Shown one piece after another: positions 1 through 11,785 of a stretch of DNA of 64,000 nt; within the stretch, counting starts at the first letter, position 1; every line of letters starts with the position of its first letter. Source of the DNA: Anaeramoeba flamelloides (lineage: Eukaryota > Metamonada > Anaeramoebidae); assembly GCA_027625915.1 (NCBI GenBank), contig JANTQA010000042.1:6460001-6524000 (forward strand), given 5' to 3'. The notes beneath the pieces were generated by a model. That model was not told the origin of the DNA. It did no database searches and saw nothing but the letters and a program-made list of their open reading frames with translations. Made by a program: the position numbers and the translations under genes.

Positions 1-159
1 TGTTGTGGACTTTTTTTGGTTTTCGTAAAATCTGGTTTCTTTAAACTTTAATCGAGTTTACTTTAGGAAAGAGTATTATGACAAATTTTAGAATAAAGTG
101 ATATTTTAAATTTAAGGGTTAAATAAACATTGATTTTCTAAAAGTCAGAAATTTTAAGT

Positions 160-860
160 TACTTATTTGAAAGTTTTCTATTGCCGTCAAAAAAACGTGT
201 ACAGATAAGTTTAATCCATTTTTCAACTTAAAAAGCATGCTTTTTTGTTATAAAGACTTCTACTTCAACCGATCAAAGAAATTAACAATATACCCGAATA
301 AAATATAGTATTGGTTTCTTATAGTTCTATTATTTAAAAATTGAATTCAAAAAAATAAGAGATTAGAGTATTTAAAAATTTTTATCTCAAAAAATTGAGT
401 AAATTTTGAAGAAAATTTTTTCTTTTAAAAAAACCAACAAAAAAAAAAAAAGTGAATATTACGAAAAATTTTCAACTATTTGCATGAATAATTTAAATTT
501 TACTGAAAATAACCAGACCTTTACTTTCTAAATTGATTTGGACTACTATTGAGCATTGAATTGTATATTGAACTGGAACAAGAAGAAAAAAAAAAATTAT
601 GGACAATATTTTGAAGCACGGATTATAATTGTTGAGCATGAATTATTTGTTCACTGTATTGGAAAAAAGTAGATTTTTTTTTTTTTTTTTTGAGATTATC
701 AGAATTAAATCATATTTAGAGTTTTCTGTTTTAGTAAAGTCATGACCTTTAAATGCAAGTAAGAAACTAGAGTAGGAAGAAAAGTATATTTTTTTCAAAT
801 TTTGATTCTTTGGTTTATTAAAAAAGAAAACTTTACAAGGCTTTAATTCTGTAATGTACA
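160..860 (+). repeat. Decayed copy of a dispersed repeat (partner near 45.13-45.66 kb)
   Basis: The stretch aligns by eye, in the same orientation, with 45130-45660. Shared landmarks in the same order are a TTTCTTATAGTTCTAT / TTTCTTAAAGTTCTAC block near 325, a CTTTACTTTCTAAATTGATT-like block near 515, and a GAAYAAGAAG-A-run followed by TATTTTGAAG near 575-615. This copy has lost the open frame that the 45 kb copy still has. The element class is not recognised and the ends are not defined. The first 160 bases show nothing I can name. Confidence 0.5.
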
Positions 861-1433
861 AAAATAAACAATTTCTAGGATTATTAAAAATAGATTATGG
901 GTATTCATTAATTAAAATTTTCTTTTCTGTTGATTAATTATAATCTTTTAAAAATTAACTCTTTTTGCAAAATATTGATAACTCTGACTGCAAATAATTA
1001 TTCAGAACTTGGAACATTTCAAAAATCAACTAATTTTAATAACTTTATTTAAACTTAATCTAATAAACCTTCAATTATTATTATAAAAAAAACAAGTTTA
1101 AAAACCTTGAAAAAAATGGCAATTAAATTGTTTAATTCATTTTTTTTTTGTCAAATCAGTATAAGAAATATCCTTTCTTTTTTAATTAATAATTTTAAGT
1201 TTCACACATCCGTTCACAAACCAATAAAAAAACAAACAATAAAATCGAGATCACTAATTATGATTTTTTTCTTTCAAAACTCCATTTGAATAAAAAATAG
1301 GAAAATAAAGTGCAAATTAATTCTCTATTATTATTATAAGGTCAGGATAGAATTTGAATTCTTGAGAATCTTCACAGTCAAAGTTTTTAGTGTTATTTTG
1401 ATAGCAAACAAATTTGTTTTTTCATTTCGATTC

Positions 1434-2797
1434 TTAAGGGGGTAGCCACGGTAAAGGAAAATTTTTCACTTTTTTTGCAATTTTGAAAAGTATCAGAAAA
1501 TAACATTTTTTACTTTGGTTGTAACTCAATAATATTTATTATTTAAAGTACTTGCTTCATTAGACTTTTTAATTTTTTTTTCAAAAGCCTCAAAGAAATT
1601 CCCACAATAGAATTTTAGGTTGAATTGCTTAAAATAGAGTTTCAGATGTTGAATGATTTATCTTTTGTCCTTATCTCAACATTCTATTGTGGCATTTAAT
1701 TTTTCATTTTTTTATTTTTTCATCATTTTTGAATTTTTTGAATCATGACAACAAAAAGCAATTAGAAGTATTTTTTATCAGTGACATTTGGAATTAATGG
1801 ATTTTCTATAAAATGAACAACAAAATTACAATCGAGAGAATGAAAAAAGAAAATACAAATGGGCTTTAATAGCTATAGGGTTCCAAAAAATAATAAAAAT
1901 CCCAAAACATTACTTGTTATGATTTCAAATAGTTGGATTTAGTGGAATTGGAATAGTGAATATGATTATATTCTTTCAAATTTTAAACCAAAAAATAGCT
2001 ATAAGTCTTATTCTAAGAATCAAAAATTATCTTCTCCCCCCAAAAAAAAAACTAAACCCCATTCCAAAAATTTGGACACATCATAAAATATAAAAAATAG
2101 GCAAAAAAAAAACCCAATTTATTGTATTTTTCCAAACTTAATATAAAACCACATTTAAGTAACCCAGTATTAATATTTTTATAAGTAATCCTTTTCATCC
2201 AAATAAAAGAAAACATTATAAAACGTAAAAAAATTAATAACCAGTGTGTCCAAAATAATGAAACGAACAGAACAAAAAATGTATTGGTAAATTTGTTAAA
2301 ATTATACCAACAATTGTTGATCGATTAAATGATAAGATTTTAACGGACCAATTATATGTTGATAATTCTGTTTAAGAAACTCAACACTAACATTCTATCA
2401 ACCATCAAAAAAAAAATTCCAGATCTAACCAAACAGATTATGTAACTCGAAAAAAACCAAATGAAAACAAAAAAGACAAAAAATTAAAATAGTTTGTAAA
2501 ATCAAATAATTTCTAAATTGAATACAAAGTAAGGTATTGCTATTCTTTCGACTGTTTAAAGTGTGCCCCAATTTTTTGAATTAAGTTTATCTAAATAAAA
2601 AAAAAAAAAAATCAAAACTATTTTATCGATATATTATCTATTTTTTTATTGTTTAGCATTATTAAAAAAAAAAATATCAAATAATTTTTTAAATAAAATT
2701 TTTAGAGAATCTATGATCACATGCCACGAAAATAAAATCCTCTTATCTCACCAATCTAAAATTTTTATCATGTCTTATGGTGTTGCTACTCCTTTAA
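1434..2797 (+). mobile_element. TTAA-flanked TIR element, copy A (non-autonomous)
   Basis: The left end reads TTAA then GGGGGTAGCCACGGTAAAG; the right end is the inverted counterpart, GTTGCTACTCC then TTTAA. An inverted, nearly full-length copy lies at 46653-48038 with the same termini (TTAAGGGAGTAGC ... GGCTACTCCCTTAA), which fixes both ends. TTAA at each border looks like a target duplication of piggyBac type, although TTAA is common in such AT-rich DNA. No transposase frame is present. A shorter element with TTTGGACACA ends sits in the middle (2057-2583). Inside, two ACATTCTATTGTGGC-like arms form a hairpin near 1600-1695. Confidence 0.75.
2057..2583 (-). mobile_element. Nested TTTGGACACA-end element (Tc1/mariner-like MITE), copy in A
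   Basis: The ends are ATTCCAAAAATTTGGACACA on the left and GTGTGCCCCAATTTTTTGAA on the right, inverted relative to each other, with another TGTGTCC motif inside near 2250. Related copies are at 46868-47411 (also nested), 25108-25585 (solo) and a more decayed one at about 11195-11785. There is no open frame, so it is non-autonomous. The Tc1/mariner assignment is inferred only from the short TIR style. Confidence 0.65.
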
Positions 2798-3354
2798 TTG
2801 TTTAAGATTTCATTGATCTCTAATAATTTTTTATTTTTTTTCACAACAAGACTAGCACAATCCATAAAAATATTTTCAAGACTTTTTCGAACTTTTCAAC
2901 TGACAGCATGAAAGATTTCAATCTCTGATATTCTTTCATATTTTTTCAAATTTCAAATACTTTTGGTTAAACATTTGTAAGCACAAAAAAGGGTAAAAAA
3001 TAATAATTCACAAAAGATAACATTATGAATTTAATCGAAATTTTTGAAAGTTATCTAAAAGAAAAATATTTTTAAACTTTCAATAACCTAGAAACTCTTA
3101 TGAAAGAAATCTCATTAACAAAAAGTTGTACAAATTACATTTTTCATTAGTTTAACTTGTAAAAACTTTTAAATGGAAAGTTGTTGAATTTTGATCTTGT
3201 AATTCCTTTCAAAATTTGAACAATTTGAAAAAAACAAAAGTGTTGATAAGTAAAAAAAGTGACTACAATTTTTGTGCTATTCTTGTCGTGTTTGAAATCT
3301 CAGAAATTCATTTTTTACAAAAATACTTATTATTGGGTTTAACATTTGTTTGTA

Positions 3355-4672
3355 ATGACACAAATCTCAAAGAAAAAGAAATTCGTTGGTGATGGTGTTT
3401 TCAAATCAGAACTTGGTGAATTTTTTGAAAGAGAAATTGGTGAAGATGGTTATGTTGGTTTAGATGTAAGAGTAACTGCTTCAAGAACTGATGTTGTTCT
3501 TAAAACTACTGCCCCACAAAAAGTTTTAGGTAAGTTTCATTTGTTTTGATCTTCATCAAAATACCAACCATTTGTCCTTATGACACAAATGAAACAATGA
3601 AAAATGAAAAATAAAAAATGAAAAATGAAAAAAGAAAAAAGAAAAAAGAAAAAAAACGAAAAGCCAATCGAAAAAGAAACAGTTTTATTTTTTTTTGATT
3701 TGGTTTTTCTTGCTTTTTTTTTTTTTTTTCTTCTTCTGTCTATTTATTTTCCGACTGGATCACTTAATTTTCAACGAAAGCAATCAAATTGATAAATCTA
3801 AAAACAATTTTCTTCTTTTAAAATACAAACTTCCACAAAAAAAAATAATTCGACGAAAACCAAACAAAAATTCCAACAGGAGAAAAAGGAAGAAGAATTA
3901 GAGAATTAACCTCTCTTGTTGAAAAGAGATTTGGATTTAAAGAAGGAGGTATCGAATTATATGCCGATCGTGTTGAAAGAAGATCCTTATCTGCCGCTTC
4001 TCAAGCCGAGTCAATTAAATTTAAATTACTTGCTGGACTTCCAGTTCGAAGGTACGTTTTTTTTTTTTCTTTTCTTTTCTTTTCTTTTCTTTTCTGGATT
4101 ATTTTCCATTTTGTAGCTCACTATAATAATCAGAGAGAACCTTTGTTTGTATTTCCACATTGGTTTGTAACAATTCTCCTCAGCTAAACTTAAAATATGT
4201 CCGAAAATTCAATTATTATTTTCACCAAACCATTACTCATCAATTTTTGAATCACAATGATTATAAACACAATTACAAAAAATTCCAATGTTAACAATTC
4301 AAATTAAACCATTTTAGAGCTTGTTATGGAGCAATGAGATTTGCAATGGAAGGAGGCGCCAGAGGTATTGAAATCACAGTTGCAGGAAAGCTCAGAGGAC
4401 AAAGAGCAAGAGGTGTCAAATTCAGAGACGGATACATGTTGAAAGCAGGTAAACCAGCAGAGGATATGGTTGACATTGCTGTTAGACACATCATGATGAA
4501 ACAAGGTATGTTTGGTGTCAAAGTAAGAATCATGCAACCATACGATCCAGAAGGCAAAATCGGTGTTTCCGTTGAGCAACCAGATGTTATCACCGTTTTT
4601 CCACCAAAAGAAGACTCCAAAGATATCGGAAAACACGCCCAAGACCTTCCAGTTATTTCTGGAAAAAATTAG
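3355..4672 (+). CDS. RPS3: 40S ribosomal protein uS3
   Basis: Three exons, 3355-3529, 3880-4051 and 4318-4672, join to a 233-residue protein. Introns are GTAAGT...ACAG (350 nt, phase 1) and GTACG...TTTAG (266 nt, phase 2). The start ATG gives [17 protein letters not shown], which matches the uS3 amino terminus; an in-frame TTG nine bases upstream is not a credible start. The KH domain keeps the [10 protein letters not shown] loop across the first splice junction, followed by the uS3 core [23 protein letters not shown] and [18 protein letters not shown]. Length is close to human RPS3 (243). The protein sits at the mRNA entry channel of the small subunit. The stop is TAG. Intron 1 holds a degenerate GAAAAA(T/A) tract. 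Confidence 0.97.
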
Positions 4673-5109
4673 ATGATTTATTTGAAATATATCTGAATTT
4701 TTTATATCAACAAAGTAATCAATTTCAAAACAAAATAATCAATTTCATTCAAAAACTTTAATTTTTTATTTTGATTTTTTGTTTTTTGGTTGGAGTTTTG
4801 GATATTCAAAAAAAAAAAAGTTATTTTGATCAACACACCAGTTATTTCTTTGAAGATTTACCAAAGGTTCAATGAAAAATTCTTTTTTTGTAAAACCAAT
4901 AAAGAAAACAAAAAGCAAATTGTTTTTCAGCTTTTGAAAAGATCGGAAAAGGAAAAAAATTTTTTAAAATTTGGATGATTTTGGCTGATTTCTTCATCAT
5001 TTTTTTTATAAAATATTTTTTAAGACGTTTAACAGATGGTGGTTTTAGAAGAGATAGACCTATTGATAAATACAAGATAGACAAATAATCTTTTTTCCCA
5101 TTTCAATAA
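4673..5109. other. Intergenic, no gene recognised
   Basis: AT-rich sequence downstream of uS3. Short open frames occur, including a tail ending in GGFRRDRPIDKYKIDK at 5031-5087, but nothing supports a start, a splice pattern or a homologue. Confidence 0.5.
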
Positions 5110-5557
5110 CCACACTCCTTAAAGGATGTTTAGTAGTATTTGGAATTTGAATAGATTAAAATTTTCGCCAATTATCTTTTTTCTCCTCTTAATAAAGTTG
5201 GAATATTTTCACAATTGTCAGTGCCGCTGTATATCCAAAACATTAAATCATTAAAATCATTTCTTTAACCAAATATATTGATATTTTAATAAAAAAGGGA
5301 GGGTTGAATATATCCTATTATAATATATTAACATATTAAAAAATGAAAACCAAACAAATAAAAAAAAATTAATCAAGAAAAAATAAAAGTAAAAACATTA
5401 ATTTATTGATCCTATTTGCAGTAATGACACAATAACTTCTTCTTTGCTTGATTTGATTTTAAAATTTTTTTTCTCATTTTTATTTGAAAAATTTTTGAGA
5501 ATTGAATTACTTTTTATTTCTAAAGAATTTTCAAAATGAATTTGAAAATTCTATTTA

Positions 5558-5765
5558 TAAACTCTTTTTCAAAAATTGTGACTCACCTGAAATAATAAAT
5601 TGAAAACAAAAAATTATCCTTTAGTATTCAAAAACAATTAATAATTACATATGATTTGTAATTCTCTTTTAAGTCATTCTAAATCTATAAAAGCCTGATA
5701 TATTAAAAATTAAAAAAAATAAAACCAAAAACTAAAAAAAAGTCAGTCACAATTTTTGAAATGAG
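5558..5765 (+). repeat. About 205 bp unit with CAAAAATTGTGACTCA inverted ends
   Basis: The left end is TTTCAAAAATTGTGACTCAC and the right end is GTCAGTCACAATTTTTGAAA. The interior (CTGAAATAATAAATTGAAAA ... AAATAAAACCAAAAAC) matches the complement of 39556-39772. It may be a MITE or the core of the larger composite repeat. A weaker relative ends near 21697 (GTGAATCACAAATTGTGAAA). Confidence 0.65.
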
Positions 5766-5851
5766 CATTACCCATTTTTTATTACTGAACTTTCACTGTA
5801 AAAAAGTTGAACAACAATATTTTTTATGAATAATTAAATCCATTTTCAAAG

Positions 5852-5925
5852 AGATTACATAGTCTCAATTTTCTTAGTGATTATTGGTCTTTTCGAAGAT
5901 CTCTTTTTTTTTTCCACATGATCTT
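5852..5925 (-). repeat. Conserved short block with a Lys-rich frame, copy 1
   Basis: Read on the minus strand it runs from GATCATGTGG through ATAATCACTAAGAAAATTG to AGACTATGTAATC. The partner at 39398-39471 is about 80 percent identical by eye and reads MSKKKKVFIKKTIITKKIET plus a final M. Here the matching frame is KRPIITKKIETM but the ATG is out of frame with it. TATGTAAG/TATGTAAT at the end could be a splice donor. Whether it was ever protein-coding is unproven. Confidence 0.4.
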
Positions 5926-6939
5926 TTTTTTTAAAAAAAAGAAAAAGTATAAAAAGAAAAAGAAAAACAAAAGAAAAAAAAAAAAAAAAAAAAAAAAAAA
6001 AGAAAAAGAAAAACAAAAGAAAAACAAAAATTTGAAAAAGCAAAACTAAAATTTGCAAAATTAGAAAAAATGATTCTGATCCAAAAATTTGAAAATAATT
6101 CTGATCTAAAAATTTGAAAATATTTTTTGTTAAGAATACTGGAATAAACCTTCAAAACAACTTCCATTAACATTATAAAGTGAGTCAAAATTTATGAAAA
6201 ATAGTTTATTTAATTCATACTATTTTACTTTTATTTCAGAAAATAAGGTGTGTTTTATAATTTATCTTAAGAAAAAAAGATTTATTGGATATTTTCGAAG
6301 AATTTTTTTATTTTCCATTTAATTGAAAAACTCAAATATTTCTGAATCTGATTTAATTTTTTTAAACCTATTTTCTTTTACTTTGAGTCAAACTTTTTGT
6401 AACTGTATTGAGATCGAATAATTCAACCCCTTTATATAAATGTTTTGAATGGGTATTCCTTGTTTTGGCTTTGTTCAAGAAAAATATTTTAAAAAAGCTT
6501 TTTGAAATCAAATTTTAATAAAAAAAAAAATTGTTCCAGACTAATAATAAGAATAAAAGTTAGAAATTCAAGTTAATCATTTGTTTAGAATCCGACAAAT
6601 TAAGAAATTAAATAAATCTTAATCAAAAAATGAAAGACGAATTCATGATAATTATTTTTTCTATAAAAAAAAAATTACCAATTATCAAATCAAACAATTC
6701 AGTTGATAAATCTTTATTTCTGAAAAATACTTCAAAAAATATTACATTTTCAGAACCAAAACTTCGAACTAGATTAATTAAATGAAAATTGAATTAAAAT
6801 TCATTTTGTAAAAATCTTTAGAAATACGAAGTAATTTATAAATCAGAAAGTTTTCAAATAAAAGTATTTTCCATTTATAATTAAAAAATAAAGCAAAGTA
6901 AAGAATAATTAATTAGATCAAATGATATAAATAAGGTCT

Positions 6940-7510
6940 ATAAATAATGGATTTTTTATTTTTTTCCATTTTCCCGGGGCTGAATCTTCTTTATGTTGGG
7001 AAGTAGAGTCACAAAGGAAAAAATCAAGTTGTTACTTGCTAATACTGTTATCGAAACTCGAAAGTATGAGTGAATTGATAATAAAAACTAAAAAATAAAG
7101 GCTAAAATGACCAAAGGTTGAAAGCAAATAAGATCAAAAAAAAAAAAGAAATTACAACAACTTAAACAATTATCCCCAAGTGAACATTCATGATCAATTA
7201 TCAAATTATTAAATCAACCAATAGTATTGTGGCTGTGATTTTGGGAGTCCTTATTAAAAGATAGAATTAGTTTTTTTTACAAATTTTTTCTTATAAACCT
7301 TTTTTGGGAATCTATTTTTTTTTTTTTTTTTTTTTCCTTTTTTCATTTCAAATTTTTTCATTTCAATTTTTAAACATAAAAAAATTTGCGTGTGTCTTCC
7401 CCTTAAACAATCGTGAAATCTATGGATTTTGAACTTAAATTATTCATGAGGAAATTTAAGTAAAAGGACATTTAGAGTGTAATTAAGACTACTTCGATCA
7501 ATAAATAAGG
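6940..7510 (+). repeat. Dispersed repeat segment (inverted partner at 58495-59085)
   Basis: The complement of 58495-59085 aligns along its length. Shared landmarks are TTACTTGCTAAtACTGT, AAAGTATGAGT, AAAGGCTAAAA, GTGAACATTCATGATcAATT/GTTCATTTGGGGAT and CATTTAGAGTGTAATT. Neither copy has an open frame. A third, weaker copy may exist at 38640-38860. Confidence 0.65.
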
Positions 7511-8234
7511 GATTTTTTTTTAGTTTTTATTGATCATTTTTTTATAATTATTTTGATTTCCATTTTTGGATTGATATGTAAATATTATACTATGATATTT
7601 CCCACTCTCCTATTTAAAAAAATGTCAATATATTTGGTTAAAGAATTGATTAGAATGATTAAGTTTCCAATAAACTTTGGCACCCAAAATTGACAATCGG
7701 AACTTGCTCCCTTAAAGGAAAAAATTTTTGATCTTTTAAACATGTTTCAAAGGTAGTCATTCTCAATCCAGATGTAAAGGTGAAAAATAGTCTATTTTTC
7801 TGAAAGTTTTTTCAAACACTTTCTTCACATTTCCTTCAAAATATTAAACAATGGTATTTTTTGGGTTCTAAGTCAAAACAATAGAAAAAAAAAAAAAGAA
7901 TAGGGTATAAGTTTTTTATTGATCTCTTGAAAAAGAATCAATCACCTTCATTTGTTGGTATTCTTCGATCTCCACTTGAAAAATACTTGGAGGTTTATTA
8001 AAAATATTTCATCAATTTATTTCTAAACAGAAATATATTAAATTATGTTGTATCCAAAAATGATTACGTGATAAATCTAAAAAAGTAAAGTTTGCAAAAA
8101 AGACAAATCAATTTATAATCTTTCTAAAAAAAGGTATGTAAAATTGTAGGTTATTAATCAATGATAAAAGGTTGTTTAATTTTTTGGATGCATCTTTCAT
8201 TTTTTTTCTGTTTAATAATTAATAATAAATACAA

Positions 8235-9673
8235 ATGAGGATTCATATAAGTGGGTTGTGGGACAATTGTAACACAAAGTCCATCACCCAAATGTTTCGT
8301 AAATATGGTGTGATTAAAAACATTGAATTTGATGAGTCTGATTGTAAGAAATAATCCCTTACTCTCTTTTCTTTGCTTCTTTTTTCCTGTTCTAACAAAA
8401 AAAAAAAAAAAAAAAAACATACATTCTAAATGATCAATAGATGATAATTATGCTTGTTATTTAGACATTCAACCCAAAACAGAAGATTCAATTGAAGAAT
8501 TAATGTTAGTTTATGATGGATCAAAATGGCATGGAAGTACGTTATCCATTAAGGAATCAAAAGAAAGTGAAACACAAAATGTCCAACAAGACACCAACCA
8601 AGGTTACGAGAACGACAACCAAAATTATCAAGAATCAAATTATAATGATAATTACAATAATTATAACAATAACTACAATAATAACTATAACGAGAACTAT
8701 AATAATAATTATAACAATAATTATAATAATTATGATGATTACAACAAAGGTTATAATAACGAACAAAAAGGAAATGAATATGAAGGAGACTATCAAAAAA
8801 AATCACAGACTTTTCAGGGATCGGGTGGAAAAAATGCAAGTTATTTGTCTCTTTTCACCTCTTCAAATTTAGATTTTCTTCAGGAACCAAGCACAAGCAC
8901 CAATAAAGAAAAAGAAAAAGAAAAAGAAAAAAAAATTACAAAGAAAAAAACACAAGAATCAGACGAATCTGATGAATCTCAAGAATTAAGTGAAGAGGAA
9001 ACGACAACCAAAAAGGATTTGGAAAAAGAAAAAAAATCAAAATCAGAAGATAAAGATAAAGAAGAAGAAACAGAAAAGGAAAAGCCTATTGTAATAGGAT
9101 CGTATAAAAAAACTAGTTCTTCCAGTTTTAGATTATTATCAGGACCACAAAATGATTCAGATAAATCTGGATCAGAATCAGAATCAGAAACAGGATCTGA
9201 AACAGGATCTGAAATAGGATCAGAGACAGGATCTGAATCAGAAATGTCTTTTGGTAGTAGTGATGAAAGTGATGAGAATGGTTTGGAAAATAACAATACC
9301 ATTTCTCATTCAAAAACAAGTTCCCAACAAAAGAATAGAACTGAAAAAATACCCCCCAAAAAATGCTACCCAATGATCAGCGCAAGGCTGGACATTAAAA
9401 AGGAAATTACTAATTTTACTTTTATGAGAAATAAATCAAAGTTTGTGATTCTTTTTTTTATTTAGAGATTTTTTAATTTTAAAAAATGCCATAATTCACA
9501 CCGTTAATTGATTTTTATATTTCCCATATTTTTTTTTTTGATTTAAATTTTCAAATTATCACTTTTATAGAAAGGAAACCAGAAAAGCATTGCAAGAGCT
9601 TCGTCCAGCTTTCAAAAGATATTATAAAAAACAAATAAGAAGAAGGAAGAAATACAAAAATAAAAAAATCTAG
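8235..9673 (+). CDS. RRM protein resembling NOL8/Nop6, with Asn-, Lys/Glu- and Ser/Glu-rich tracts
   Basis: Exons 8235-8343, 8465-9440 and 9571-9673 join in frame to 395 residues. Introns are GTAAGA...TTTAG (phase 1) and GTTTGTG...TATAG (phase 2). The amino-terminal 75 residues are an RRM: RNP2 is IHISGL, then FRKYGVIKNIEF, and the closing strand YDGSKWHGSTLSI. The K-W-x-G-x-T/K-L motif is the feature that recalls human NOL8 and yeast Nop6, small nucleolar ribosome-assembly RRM proteins. The middle is Asn/Tyr-rich (about residues 100-150), then Lys/Glu-rich, then a Ser-Glu/Gly-Ser-Glu run. The basic tail YKKQIRRRKKYKNKK suits nucleolar targeting. The first methionine is the only one upstream of the RRM. 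RRM call is firm; the NOL8/Nop6 link is inference. Confidence 0.8.
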
Positions 9674-10069
9674 ATTTTTTTTATACCAACCAATTAATAA
9701 TTGATTACCTTAGATATTATAAACAAATTACCTTTTTTTTTTTTTTTTTTTTATTGTAATTTTTTCATTTTGGTATTATTAAGAAGTGCTGAAATTATTT
9801 TGAAATAATGATTTATATTCTTGAGATTATTTTTTTATATTTAATAATTATGTATTTTTTATCAAAAAGAATATATCCTTAAATACAATAAAAATATCAT
9901 TATCTGTTCATATTTTCAAAATTACTTTTAAAACATAAAATAATTTTATTGAGTATCTCTTATTAAAATTAATAATAGAATTTCGAATCGAATTGTCATC
10001 GAGCAATTGTTGTTTAAAAGATGTAAAATTCAAGAATAATATATTGATTCTTATCTAAGATAATAAAAC

Positions 10070-10790
10070 TTTTGATGTTTATCGGGTTTAATCTAGAAAA
10101 ACTAAACTATTTTTCAGTCAATGGAGCACAGTTGTAATGGGTAAAAGACATGTGTTTAAAGGGTTTGCATAGATATTAGAAGAAAAATTTTATTTTGGAA
10201 ATTTTCAAATTGAAATCATTTTTTCACATTTTTCTACACATTTTTGTTTTTTTTTTCCGTTTTTTTTTTGAGACCTAATTCAGTTTTAAAAAATTTTTTT
10301 ATTACAAGATCAAAAGTCACTTGGTAAAAAGGTGTTATTCTAAGGTTATTGAAACCATGGAAATGATTGTTGAGAAATCATAATGATTTCTATTGGATTT
10401 TTATTCAATCTTTGATCATGATATTTAATTTATAAATACTGAAAAATTTTCACTTCATTTTGATTTCCTATTTCTAATTGAGACCACAAATCCCAACACA
10501 CTTCATTTGGAGACTTGATTTCTAAAATAAAAGAATGGAAAATGAAGTGAAAAGTGTTTCCTATTTATTATTCCAATACCAGTAGAAGATCAAAAACCAA
10601 CATTGTTGTTTTTCTCAATGAATCCCCTAAGAATTTAGGTTTTTCAATTCTTAAGAAAATCTATTGATTAGTTAGTTTTATTTCAGACAGATATCAACAA
10701 TTATTTAATATTATTATTCTGCTTATTTTTTTATTTGTTCTTCAAAGGTCAATTATATAAAATCATTGATATTTGAAAAAAAATGTTGGG
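10070..10790 (+). repeat. Dispersed repeat (partner at about 62150-62720)
   Basis: Aligns in the same orientation with 62150-62720. Shared blocks are AAATTGAAATCATTTTTT, GTGTTATTCTAAgGTT, TGATTGTTGAGAA/TGATTGTATAAAA, AACATTGTTGTTTTT, CTAAGAATTT and TTTTTCAAT. The copy here carries an extra 148 bp with TACTGGTATT-type ends that the other lacks. Confidence 0.6.
10437..10584 (+). mobile_element. Small TACTGGTATT-end MITE inserted in a repeat
   Basis: Inverted ends: TACTGaAAAATTTTCACTTC on the left; GAAGTGAAAAGTGTTTCC then ATTCCAATACCAGTA on the right. The best-preserved relative is 45887-46052. The host repeat's other copy at 62.4 kb reads straight through this point, so it serves as an empty site. 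Confidence 0.65.
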
Positions 10791-11194
10791 CACCTTTGAC
10801 TGAAACAAAGTTTCCATTAGAAAATAAAAATTTGTGGATTTTTTATTTTGAAACTCAAATGGTTACAGCAGTTCCAATACTACCTTGCTAATTATTTCTT
10901 AATCAAATTTTGATATTGATATATATTTTAAATACGTCGGATCTGAGGATAATCAAGTTCTATTGGAAAAAACTATTAATGGGTTAATCTTGAAAATAAT
11001 GTTCTTCTATGATCCAAAAAATAATCCTTTTTTATGAGTAAAATTTTCTATAGTTTCTCATTTAAGATTTTTTTTTTTTAATCCTTAATCTTTTTAATCA
11101 CAGTATTTATAAAATCAATTTTTAAACCTGTATTATAGGCATATTTATAAACTGTTGGAGAACTATAATCCAAATATCTAAACTCTGATTCAAA

Positions 11195-11785
11195 ATTTTG
11201 AACACACCAAAATTATATTTTTGGTAAAAATAATCGTTTCTAATGAATTCTCGAAGAAATACCACATTAGAACCATCCACTAATTAGAATGCTAACACTT
11301 TTTTATATTATTACAATACTCACAAAACAAAAAATAAAAAATTATTTATACTACTAAATCAAGTAAGTGTTAAAAAATTATTAAGGGGGCAAAAAACAAA
11401 AAAGCTCATTGGTAATTTGTTGAAATTATATTAAGAATATTTATTGATCAAATGGTTAGTTACTATCAAATAATTTTATAATTTTCTTCTATTTTGAACA
11501 AATATACTTTATCCTAATGTCAAGTTTGAAAAAAATATTTTGATCGAACTTTACAAGCTATTTGTTTAAAAAAATTAAATGAAAACAAATATCATAAAAG
11601 ATCAAAGAATGATTTTCAGATTTTTCAGAAATCAAAATTATTTCCAATTTTCATGAAATTGTATTATTTTTTTTGATATGTACCTTTTTAAGATTTTGAA
11701 AATTTTTCAATTTCAGTTTATGTACAAATTAAAAAATATTCTTTTTTAGCACATATTATTCGATTTGGACACACTATTTTTCTCT
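11195..11785 (-). mobile_element. Decayed TTTGGACACA-end element
   Basis: The left part has AAAATTTTGAACACACC and the right part ends CGATTTGGACACACT. In between, AAAGCTCATTGGTAATTTG followed by TTGAAATTATATTAAGAATA and a TATTGATCAAATGG block match the 2.27-2.34 kb interior of the copy in element A. Heavily diverged; ends approximate. Confidence 0.4.

Larger units (their letters stand above)
5110..7750 (+). repeat. Composite repeat bounded by about 200 nt inverted arms
   Basis: About 5110-5340 and 7570-7750 are inverted copies of each other; both contain TCAATATATTTGGTTAAAG (or its complement), a CACTCTCC / GGGAGGG block, and CTTAAAGG near the outer edge. Between them lie, in order, an inverted-repeat unit (5558-5765), a conserved AATTGAGACTATGTAA block (complement strand, about 5852-5925) and a segment at 6940-7510. 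The same three parts recur in the same relative order, inverted, near 38.6-39.8 kb, and the last one again near 58.5-59.1 kb. No full transposase frame is visible. Ends are approximate. Confidence 0.55.

Noticed and set aside
643-861. 72-codon minus-strand frame
   Set aside because: Low-complexity, inside a decayed repeat, with no recognisable domain.
5031-5087. Possible terminal exon ending GGFRRDRPIDKYKIDK
   Set aside because: Only about 19 codons; no partner exon or known family could be found nearby.
8549-9373. Long frames on other strands/frames within the RRM gene
   Set aside because: They are mirror products of the Asn/Lys/Ser-rich coding repeats.
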